DNA of 6,022 nucleotides. Origin: JAVWIF01 sp036639635 (GTDB taxonomy: Bacteria > Bacillota_I > Bacilli_A > Erysipelotrichales > Erysipelotrichaceae). Shown here in pieces: positions 1 to 4,531 of this stretch (its first letter is position 1; each line of letters opens with the position of its first letter). The stretch is from contig JAVWIF010000075.1 of the NCBI GenBank assembly GCA_036639635.1, positions 1-6,022 of the forward strand, in the 5' to 3' direction. A program made the translations under genes and the position numbers. The notes beneath the pieces were generated by a model. It saw nothing but the letters and a program-made list of their open reading frames with translations. It did not search any database and was not told the origin of the DNA.

Positions 1-264
1 GTTAAATGGTAATGCCCATTTAATTAAACCCGCATGACAAGAATAAATACATTCTTTTTCAATACTTCTTGCATGTGAATACGTCTCTTTCATACATTCT
101 TCACACTTTTTTAGAGCTTTACTTGATATTTTTAAGCATTTACAAAAATAATTTTTTTCTGAAGCACTCTCTATCTTCTCATTATCCAATACCATATAGC
201 TTCTTAAACCAGAAATCCGATAGTAATCATCCAACGCCATTTTCACAATTGCCTTATTTTCCAT
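1..264 (-). CDS. PocR sensory-domain protein, N-terminal part (probable regulator, cut by window edge)
   Basis: The first 88 codons are present; the gene runs off the left edge, so its output domain is not visible. The residues have the look of a PocR ligand-binding domain: an aromatic/Cys motif (YFCKC, residues 39-43), a CEEC pair (54-57), then a CIYSC segment (72-76) running into HAGLIKWALPF (77-87), which resembles the 'CHAGL..' signature of that family. In known proteins this domain sits at the N-terminus of AraC-type activators or histidine kinases and senses small metabolites such as propanediol. A transcriptional regulator is therefore likely, but that is inference. There is no signal peptide or membrane segment. 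The ATG at 264 follows a good ribosome binding site (AAGGAA, 6 nt spacing). An overlapping upstream ATG opens only an 8-codon frame. The gene lies 86 bp downstream of the hydrolase in the same orientation, with its own possible promoter. Confidence 0.78.
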   Translation of the reverse strand, partial: MENKAIVKMALDDYYRISGLRSYMVLDNEKIESASEKNYFCKCLKISSKALKKCEECMKETYSHARSIEKECIYSCHAGLIKWALPFN

Positions 265-299
265 ATTTATTTCCTTCCATATTTTCTAATTACCTATTG

Positions 300-308
300 A
301 ATATACCA
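300..308 (-). promoter_or_regulatory. Possible extended -10 promoter for the PocR-domain gene
   Basis: Read on the minus strand, this is TGGTATATT, an extended -10 element (TGn plus TATATT). It predicts a start near 293, about 29 nt upstream of the ATG at 264. No good -35 lies at the matching distance, which extended -10 promoters tolerate. In such AT-rich sequence the match could be chance. Confidence 0.35.
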
Positions 309-350
309 CAATATGAACAAAATTACGATATGAATATGATAAAAAAGTTC

Positions 351-1022
351 TTATATTTGAAAGCTTTCATTTTCTTTTTTTATTCTAACTATTTTAGCTT
401 GATATGCTTTGTTTTCTAGCTTTCTAATAATTTCATACTTCCCCCACATATGCATAGGAACCACCTTTTTGGTGTTCGTAAGTTCCATAAAAACATCGAT
501 TCCCTTATCAAAGCCTTCACCAAGTCTATCATCTACTGGTACCATTGCTACATCAATTTCTTGATCTTTAAGTTTCATGATTTCTTTTACGTAATCTTGT
601 TTCATCTTTTCACTTTCGGCTAGTGTATCTTCAAGTGTCCAATCCCACCAATTTAGATCACCGGCGTGATAAATAGTCTTATCTTCTACCTTCACTAAAA
701 AAGCAACACCACAATCTGTGGAACAAAGTGTTTGTATATTCATGTTTCCAACTTCGTACATTTCATTCGCTTTTACAAATAAGATATCACTTTCTTGTAC
801 TGTTTTTATATCATCACTCAGAATATAACGCACATTAGGATAGTGTTTACGTAAATCAAATATAACCCTACTAAAGTGATCACTATGTGCATGTGTAACA
901 AACACTACAATCTCTTTTGACAAGTCAAAAGCAGGTAAGTTTCCTTCTACATAATCAAACAACAAAATATGTTGTTCTAATTCAATTAAAAAAGCACTAT
1001 GATAAAGATAGGTAATCTGCAT
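351..1022 (-). CDS. Metallo-beta-lactamase-fold metal-dependent hydrolase
   Basis: A 223-residue cytoplasmic protein of the metallo-beta-lactamase fold. The N-terminus (TYLYHSAFLIEL) matches the first strands of the UlaG-like/COG2220 kind of MBL hydrolase. The metal site is clear: THAHSDH at 43-49 (H44, H46, D48, H49), YHAGD at 118-122 (D122 as bridging ligand) and PMHMWG at 189-194 (H191). The His usually found between the first motif and the GD motif is not visible; the segment there reads STDCGVAFLV (101-110). The substrate cannot be told from sequence. The ATG at 1022 has a perfect AGGAGG (1030-1035) with 7 nt spacing. The gene is divergent from the flavin-reductase-like gene and shares its 96-bp promoter region, which suggests joint control. 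No convincing terminator follows the stop, so some read-through into the PocR-domain gene is possible. Confidence 0.88.
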   Translation of the reverse strand: MQITYLYHSAFLIELEQHILLFDYVEGNLPAFDLSKEIVVFVTHAHSDHFSRVIFDLRKHYPNVRYILSDDIKTVQESDILFVKANEMYEVGNMNIQTLCSTDCGVAFLVKVEDKTIYHAGDLNWWDWTLEDTLAESEKMKQDYVKEIMKLKDQEIDVAMVPVDDRLGEGFDKGIDVFMELTNTKKVVPMHMWGKYEIIRKLENKAYQAKIVRIKKENESFQI

Positions 1023-1045
1023 ACTGTTGCCTCCTGTATCTTCCT

Positions 1046-1070
1046 ACAAGTATTGTAACGAAATACTTGT
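1046..1070. promoter_or_regulatory. Palindromic operator candidate between divergent promoters
   Basis: A perfect inverted repeat with 9-bp arms, ACAAGTATT (1046-1054) and AATACTTGT (1062-1070), around a 7-nt spacer. It covers the -10 of the leftward promoter and overlaps the -35 of the rightward promoter, so one bound repressor could shut both. A third half-like copy, CTACAAGCAT at 1075-1084, lies 31 bp (about three helical turns) from CTACAAGTAT at 1044-1053. Because the palindrome lies upstream of both predicted starts it is unlikely to act as an RNA hairpin. I do not recognise it as the site of a named regulator. Confidence 0.55.
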
Positions 1071-1080
1071 GATTCTACAA
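1052..1080 (-). promoter_or_regulatory. Promoter of the MBL-fold hydrolase gene
   Basis: On the minus strand the -35 is TTGTAG (1075-1080) and the -10 is TACAAT (1052-1057), separated by exactly 17 nt. The predicted transcription start is near 1045, about 23 nt before the ATG at 1022, which leaves room for the AGGAGG at 1030-1035. It overlaps the promoter of the divergent gene, and its -10 lies inside the 1046-1070 palindrome. Confidence 0.65.
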
Positions 1081-1095
1081 GCATACTACTATAAT
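1067..1095 (+). promoter_or_regulatory. Promoter of the flavin-reductase-like gene
   Basis: TTGTGA (1067-1072) and a consensus TATAAT (1090-1095) are separated by 17 nt. The start is predicted near 1102, giving a short 17-nt leader that still contains the GAGAGG ribosome binding site at 1105-1110. The -35 overlaps the right arm of the palindrome at 1062-1070. Confidence 0.7.
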
Positions 1096-1118
1096 TAAGA
1101 AAAAGAGAGGATGATTTT

Positions 1119-1634
1119 ATGAATACATGGAAAGAAATACCAGCAGAAGAATTGCATAGTGATCCCTTTACCTTAATTGGGAAAGAATGGATGTTAGTGA
1201 GTGCACAAAAAGATGGCGTTGTAAATACAATGACTGCTTCTTGGGGTGGCGTCGGTATTCTATGGAATAAGAAAGTTGCTTTTATCTTTATTCGTCCACA
1301 ACGCTATACCAAAGAATTCATTGAAGCAAGCGAATCTTTAACTTTATCATTTTATGATGAAGTTTATCGTAAACAATTATCTTATTTAGGAAGTGTGAGT
1401 GGAAAAGACGAAGATAAAATCGCACACGTCGACTTTCATGTAAATTGTGATCGTAATGCTCCTTATTTTGAAGAAGCTAATACAGCCATGATTGCCCACA
1501 AATTGTATCAACAAGATCTACAAGAAGACTGTTTTATTCAGAAAGATTTAATCACAAAAAACTATCCAAACAAAGACTACCATACCTTATATATTGTAGA
1601 AATTGATCAAGTCCTAGTGAAAGAAGCAATCTAA
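1119..1634 (+). CDS. Flavin-reductase-like FMN-binding protein (flavoredoxin type)
   Basis: A 171-residue soluble protein of the flavin reductase-like domain family (split-barrel FMN binding). Family signatures include NTMTASWGG (37-45), whose backbone and Thr/Ser side chains normally hold the FMN phosphate, then an aromatic-rich strand ending in RPQRYT (59-64). SGKDEDKI (94-101) matches the conserved SG(R/K)D.DK segment. The full family length is present and there are no signal or membrane segments. Proteins of this type bind FMN and act in electron transfer or NAD(P)H-dependent reduction; the partner is unknown here. The ATG at 1119 has GAGAGG at 1105-1110 with 8 nt spacing. It is a single-gene unit: its own promoter lies upstream and the terminator stem contains the last codons. 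Sharing an operator region with the MBL-fold hydrolase suggests co-regulation, perhaps in stress or detoxification, which is inference. Confidence 0.87.
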   Translation: MNTWKEIPAEELHSDPFTLIGKEWMLVSAQKDGVVNTMTASWGGVGILWNKKVAFIFIRPQRYTKEFIEASESLTLSFYDEVYRKQLSYLGSVSGKDEDKIAHVDFHVNCDRNAPYFEEANTAMIAHKLYQQDLQEDCFIQKDLITKNYPNKDYHTLYIVEIDQVLVKEAI

Positions 1635-1649
1635 TCGGTTGCTTCTTTT
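1620..1649 (+). terminator. Intrinsic terminator of the flavin-reductase-like gene
   Basis: The 3' end of the gene forms a stem of about 11-12 bp: AAGAAGCAATC (1621-1631) pairs with GGTTGCTTCTT (1637-1647), with one G-U pair and a 5-nt loop. The UAA stop (1632-1634) is in the loop. The U-rich tail is short, so the terminator may be of moderate strength. Confidence 0.7.
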
Positions 1650-1652
1650 CAT

Positions 1653-1680
1653 AAAAAAAAGATAGAATCACTCTACCTTT
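1653..1680 (-). terminator. Intrinsic terminator of the 77-residue protein gene
   Basis: On the minus strand a 9-bp stem (AAAGGTAGA with TCTATCTTT, one G-U pair, 5-nt loop; 1658-1680) begins in the stop codon and is followed by five more U residues (1653-1657). It stands tail to tail with the terminator of the converging gene. Confidence 0.78.
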
Positions 1681-1912
1681 AAAGATGTTCAATAATCACA
1701 ACTTCTACTTTTTTATCACTAGGATAGTATTCATACGTAATCTTTGCTAAATTTGTATCTCCTAAATTTTTTGTTAAAACGTCGCTAATATTTTTAGTCA
1801 ATGTTTTCGTATCACTTTCACTCTCACATACATAATTAATTTGTGTAATTACTTCTTTTTTAGCATTTACATTTTTAGATATCTCTTCATTTAATCTAAC
1901 TGAATTTTTCAT
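1679..1912 (-). CDS. Small protein of unknown function (77 residues)
   Basis: I do not recognise this protein. It is 77 residues, Lys-rich and soluble-looking, with no signal peptide or membrane segment. The pattern suggests an alpha/beta fold. A polar N-terminal stretch (1-19) leads into a beta-like strand (VITQINYVCE, 21-30). An amphipathic helix rich in Thr, Lys and Leu follows (about 33-50), and two strands end the protein (KITYEYY 57-63 and KVEVVIIEHL 68-77), forming a likely beta-hairpin. There is one Cys (C29). That it is a real gene is supported by a complete expression unit: a TTTACA-17-TAGAAT promoter, GAGGAG ribosome binding site, ORF, and a strong terminator starting at the stop. 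The ATG at 1912 has about 10 nt spacing. Another ATG at 1919 lies too close to the ribosome binding site and opens only seven codons in another frame. Confidence 0.72.
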   Translation of the reverse strand: MKNSVRLNEEISKNVNAKKEVITQINYVCESESDTKTLTKNISDVLTKNLGDTNLAKITYEYYPSDKKVEVVIIEHL

Positions 1913-1942
1913 GAGTCATAATCTCCTCTTTTATTTCTTTTA

Positions 1943-1971
1943 ATTCTAACACTTTATGAACACTTTGTAAA
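1943..1971 (-). promoter_or_regulatory. Promoter of the 77-residue protein gene
   Basis: On the minus strand TTTACA (-35, 1966-1971) and TAGAAT (-10, 1943-1948) are spaced 17 nt. The start is predicted near 1936, with the AGAGGAG ribosome binding site just downstream. Confidence 0.6.
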
Positions 1972-2017
1972 AGACTTGTTTGTGTAAAAATTTAAAGCAC
2001 CTTAAAGAAGGCATTAT

Positions 2018-2136
2018 ATGAATAAAATAAAGGAAAAGTTATTGTCTCCATGGTACTAGGTATCGTATCTGTTTCATTGCCTTTTATAAGTTTAACGTGG
2101 AGCAATCTTGTTCCACTCTTTTTTTTCATTGTCTAA
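2018..2136 (+). pseudogene. Possible frameshifted small membrane-protein gene (or leader of fumC)
   Basis: A ribosome-binding-like AGAAGG precedes ATG 2018, which opens MNKIKEKLLSPWY and then stops at 2057-2059. A second frame, open from 2026 to the stop at 2134-2136, reads KVIVSMVLGIVSVSLPF and then ISLTWSNLVPLFFFIV, a strongly hydrophobic, membrane-like sequence. A one-base change in the A-run near 2034-2037 would join the two as MNKIKEKVIVSMVLGIVSV and onward, a small membrane protein of about 39 residues. Its 'SMVLGIVSV' resembles the start of small DUF4190-like membrane proteins, but this likeness is weak. A terminator hairpin lies inside the last third of the frame. It may be a decaying gene, a sequencing error, or not coding at all but an RNA leader for fumC. 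Confidence 0.35.
2097..2126 (+). terminator. Intrinsic terminator just upstream of fumC
   Basis: GTGGAGCA (2097-2104) pairs with TGTTCCAC (2109-2116), with one G-U pair and a 4-nt loop. TC and then eight T residues (2119-2126) follow. This is a strong-looking Rho-independent terminator pointing toward fumC, ending 45 nt before its start. It either ends transcription of the small element before it or acts as an attenuator of fumC. Confidence 0.7.
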
Positions 2137-2157
2137 TCTGTTAAACTAAAGTTAAAT

Positions 2158-2163
2158 GAGGAG
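2158..2163 (+). promoter_or_regulatory. Ribosome binding site deciding the fumC start
   Basis: GAGGAG with 8 nt before ATG 2172 fits a Shine-Dalgarno site. It argues against the in-frame GTG at 2163-2165, which overlaps it and would add three residues (MKI) not expected in the family. Confidence 0.8.
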
Positions 2164-2171
2164 TGAAGATA

Positions 2172-3536
2172 ATGAAAAAAAGAACCGAACATGATAGTAT
2201 GGGAGAAATACAAGTAGAAGAAGATAAATTTTGGGGTGCTCAAACGCAACGTAGTCTTGAAAACTTTCAAATCGGAAATGAAAAAATGCCACTAGAAGTC
2301 ATATATGCTTTAACTCATATCAAAATGGCTTGTGCTACAATAAACGAAACTTATGGCTATATAAATATAGAACAAAAAGATGCTATCCTCCATAGTTGTG
2401 ATGATATACTCACAGGTAAATTAGATGATCAATTCCCCTTATCTGTATGGCAAACAGGAAGTGGAACACAATCCAATATGAATGTAAATGAAGTCATAGC
2501 AAGACATGCTAACGTTTTGGCAAACAAAGCATTATTACATCCAAATGATGATGTAAATCGTTGTCAAAGTTCCAATGACGTCTTTCCTAGTGCAATGCAT
2601 ATAGCAGCTATTATTGCCATACAAAAAGAATTATTACCGGCTATTGAAGAGATGTGTACCACCTTAAAACATCTTGAGAAAAAGAATCAACATTATATTA
2701 AAATAGGTCGTACGCATTTACAAGATGCGACTCCTATTACATTTTCACAAGAAATATCTGGATGGCGAGGCATGTTAGAGAACAACATCGATATGTTACA
2801 AAAAGCCATTGATTCTTTACGTAAATTAGCCATTGGGGGAACAGCTGTAGGAACGTGTTTAAATGCTCCTACGAACTATGGAGAACAAGTCTGTGTTCTA
2901 TTAAGTGAACAATTGGCAACACAACTTATTTCAAACCCTAATAAGTTTCATGCACTAAGTGCAAAAGACGATCTATGTTTTGCTCATGGAGCACTCAAAT
3001 CACTTGCTGTAAATATGATGAAATTTGCCAATGATGTTAGATGGCTAGCTAGTGGTCCACGTTGTGGCTTAGGAGAAATTAGACTTCCTGAAAATGAACC
3101 TGGCAGTAGTATCATGCCAGGTAAAGTCAACCCAACACAGTGTGAAGCTATTTGTATGATAGCTTCACAAGTAATGGGAAATGATGTAACTATAGGATTA
3201 AGCGCTAGTCAGGGTAATTTTGAATTAAACGTATATATGCCTGTTATTATTTATAATTTTTTACAATCCATACACTTATTAAGTGAAGGTTTAACTTCAT
3301 TTAGAACACATTGTGTAGAAGGTATCATAGCAAACGAGGAACAGATGTTATCTAACGTAGAAAGATCTACCATGTTAATTACAGCACTTACTCCTTCTAT
3401 CGGGTATGAGAAAGCTAGCATTGTCGCAAATAAAGCGCTACAAGAAAACATCACACTAAAACAAGCTTGTCTCCAATTAGAATATTGTACTAGTGAAGAG
3501 TTTGACACCTATGTCATTCCTGAAAAAATGGTATAA
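2172..3536 (+). CDS. fumC: Class II fumarate hydratase (fumarase)
   Basis: A 454-residue enzyme that interconverts fumarate and L-malate in the cytoplasm; it belongs to the iron-independent, homotetrameric fumarase/aspartase superfamily. All superfamily blocks are present: GSGTQSNMNVNEV (97-109), HPNDDVNRCQSSNDVFPS (123-140), GRTHLQDATP (179-188, with H182 as the family's catalytic-site His) and the flexible signature loop GSSIMPGKVNPTQCE (311-325, catalytic Ser in 312-313, K318, N320). The length is close to the usual 460 or so. Aspartase shares these blocks, but the opening TEHDSMGE...DKFWGAQTQRSLENFQIG is fumarase-like. I chose ATG 2172 because GAGGAG (2158-2163) lies 8 nt upstream; the in-frame GTG at 2163 falls in that site. 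No good promoter lies between the upstream terminator and the start. With the malic enzyme nearby it could send fumarate to pyruvate. Confidence 0.93.
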   Translation: MKKRTEHDSMGEIQVEEDKFWGAQTQRSLENFQIGNEKMPLEVIYALTHIKMACATINETYGYINIEQKDAILHSCDDILTGKLDDQFPLSVWQTGSGTQSNMNVNEVIARHANVLANKALLHPNDDVNRCQSSNDVFPSAMHIAAIIAIQKELLPAIEEMCTTLKHLEKKNQHYIKIGRTHLQDATPITFSQEISGWRGMLENNIDMLQKAIDSLRKLAIGGTAVGTCLNAPTNYGEQVCVLLSEQLATQLISNPNKFHALSAKDDLCFAHGALKSLAVNMMKFANDVRWLASGPRCGLGEIRLPENEPGSSIMPGKVNPTQCEAICMIASQVMGNDVTIGLSASQGNFELNVYMPVIIYNFLQSIHLLSEGLTSFRTHCVEGIIANEEQMLSNVERSTMLITALTPSIGYEKASIVANKALQENITLKQACLQLEYCTSEEFDTYVIPEKMV

Positions 3537-3563
3537 CCACAGTAGTGGCTACACCATTTTTTT
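3523..3563. terminator. Shared bidirectional terminator between fumC and the metal-binding lipoprotein gene
   Basis: A 13-bp imperfect stem (3528-3540 with 3545-3557, loop AGTA) is flanked by an A-run on the left and a T-run on the right, so it serves both converging genes. On the minus strand two positions are G-U pairs and the stem is unbroken. On the plus strand the same positions are A-C mismatches, so it should be stronger for the leftward gene. The fumC stop codon lies in the stem. Confidence 0.75.
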
Positions 3564-3564
3564 A

Positions 3565-4440
3565 TTAATTAAAAGAAGCTACTAACTTATTTAAGTTCTC
3601 TTTCATTAGCGTCCCATATCCTTTTTTATCTTCTTTTTCTTTCTTAGTACGACCTTCTAACGTATTTAAACGTACTGCTTTTGCACCTGTTCTAGATGTA
3701 ATTGTCGCAACATCGCTTGCCTTAGAAAAGTTATCATAAAATACAGTATGAATATTATTCTTCTGCATGAAGGCAATTGTTGTTTCTATCTTATCGCTAT
3801 TCGCCCCTTCTATAGCAATAGCATGTAAACCATAATCTTGACATAAATATTGATACGCATCATGATATACAATAATCGTTTTATCTTTGTATGGTGCCAA
3901 CTCGTTTTTAAATTGCATTTCTAACTTATCAAATTCTTTGGCGTATTTATCATAACGACTATTATAATACTTTTCATTTATTTCATCCATTTTCACAAAT
4001 GCATTATGAATATATAAAAGTTCTTTTTTGGCTTGTTTAATACTCATCCATATATGAGGATCACTTTGTCCATTCGCATGAAGTGTTAATAAGTCTTTAC
4101 TAGCTTCATTTACAACTACTTTCTTTTGATCAATATCTTTTAAAACAGTAGCTACCCAAGGTTCTGATATAGCGCTGTTATAAACAAAGAGTGAACTCTT
4201 TTGTAATTTAGGAATGATTTCACTTTCAGGTTTATAACTATGTGGTTCGATAGTTGATGCAGTGATATCTCTTACTTGAACTTTGGAACCACCTATTTTA
4301 GTGGCAAAATCATACATTGGATAAAAGCTTGTGTATACTGGTAGTTTACTAGAAGAACGTATTGCTTTTTTTATGATTGAACAACTCGTAAGACTTGTGA
4401 TAACTAATACACAACAAATAAGTACTTGCATCTTCTTCAT
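3565..4440 (-). CDS. Zinc-type ABC-transporter substrate-binding lipoprotein (ZnuA/AdcA-like)
   Basis: A 291-residue lipoprotein that would capture a divalent metal, most likely zinc, outside the membrane and pass it to an ABC importer. The N-terminus MKKMQVLICCVLVITSLTSC is a lipoprotein signal with an LTSC lipobox (Cys20). Cluster A-I features follow: PVYTSFYPMYDF, EPHSY (first metal His), SDPHIWMS (second His) and YHDAYQYLCQDYGL (third His; zinc-type proteins have His here, manganese-type ones usually Glu). The C-terminal NTLEGRTKKE...GYGTLMKENL matches the family end. The long His-rich loop common in ZnuA is missing before DPHIW. The reading frame is open further upstream to 4599, but that part overlaps the malic enzyme. 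ATG 4440 has AGAGGAA upstream and directly starts the signal peptide. No permease or ATPase gene is in the window. The lipid-anchored form fits a Gram-positive cell. Confidence 0.88.
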   Translation of the reverse strand: MKKMQVLICCVLVITSLTSCSIIKKAIRSSSKLPVYTSFYPMYDFATKIGGSKVQVRDITASTIEPHSYKPESEIIPKLQKSSLFVYNSAISEPWVATVLKDIDQKKVVVNEASKDLLTLHANGQSDPHIWMSIKQAKKELLYIHNAFVKMDEINEKYYNSRYDKYAKEFDKLEMQFKNELAPYKDKTIIVYHDAYQYLCQDYGLHAIAIEGANSDKIETTIAFMQKNNIHTVFYDNFSKASDVATITSRTGAKAVRLNTLEGRTKKEKEDKKGYGTLMKENLNKLVASFN

Positions 4441-4460
4441 ATTCTTCCTCTTTTCTTGTT

Positions 4461-4479
4461 CATAATCCTTTGTATTATG
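4461..4479. promoter_or_regulatory. Possible operator over the -10 of the metal-binding lipoprotein gene
   Basis: A perfect 6+6 bp inverted repeat, CATAAT (4461-4466) and ATTATG (4474-4479), with a 7-nt spacer. The right arm on the plus strand is the -10 box of the leftward promoter and the left arm lies just past the predicted start. This is where a metal-sensing repressor would sit. The sequence does not match the Zur, AdcR or MntR consensus sites I know, and short AT-rich palindromes arise by chance. Confidence 0.35.
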
Positions 4480-4502
4480 TGCCTGTTTTTTAGGGAAGTC
4501 AA
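4474..4502 (-). promoter_or_regulatory. Promoter of the metal-binding lipoprotein gene
   Basis: On the minus strand TTGACT (-35, 4497-4502) and CATAAT (-10, 4474-4479) are 17 nt apart. The predicted start near 4467 gives a leader of about 27 nt. It lies in the gap after the malic enzyme stop (4532), so the lipoprotein gene can be expressed alone as well as by read-through. Confidence 0.68.
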
Positions 4503-4531
4503 TGCTGAATAATCTTAAGAATTCTGAAGTC

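Noticed and set aside
358..369. Perfect 12-bp palindrome TGAAAGCTTTCA at the end of the hydrolase gene
   Set aside because: It has no loop and no adjacent U-run on the minus strand, lies in coding sequence, and can be explained by codon choice; not called a terminator or operator.
69..419. Plus-strand 116-codon open frame
   Set aside because: It overlaps the PocR-domain gene and the end of the hydrolase on the other strand, has a low-complexity Phe/Ser/Tyr/Leu composition typical of antisense AT-rich DNA, and has no family resemblance.
351..1634. Link of the MBL-fold hydrolase and the flavin protein as a split flavodiiron protein
   Set aside because: The hydrolase has HxHxDH as in hydrolytic enzymes, not the HxExD diiron pattern, and the flavin protein is of the split-barrel reductase type, not flavodoxin.
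1896..1919. Seven-codon frame from ATG 1919 overlapping the start of the 77-residue gene
   Set aside because: Only 3 nt separate it from the ribosome binding site and it encodes just MTHEKFS; no sign of a translated leader.
2129..2157. TTGTCT-17-TTAAAT as a fumC promoter
   Set aside because: The transcript would begin near 2164, after the ribosome binding site at 2158-2163, leaving fumC without a usable leader.
2163..2171. GTG start for fumC at 2163
   Set aside because: It sits in the ribosome binding site used by ATG 2172 and adds residues not typical of fumarases.
3251..3508. Minus-strand 85-codon frame inside fumC
   Set aside because: Lies wholly within a well-supported fumarase gene and looks like an antisense shadow.
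4514..4529. Near-palindrome CTTAAGAATTCTGAAG after the malic enzyme stop
   Set aside because: One mismatch, no loop and no T-tract, so it is not a terminator. It lies around -47 to -62 of the lipoprotein promoter and could be an activator site, but there is no supporting evidence.
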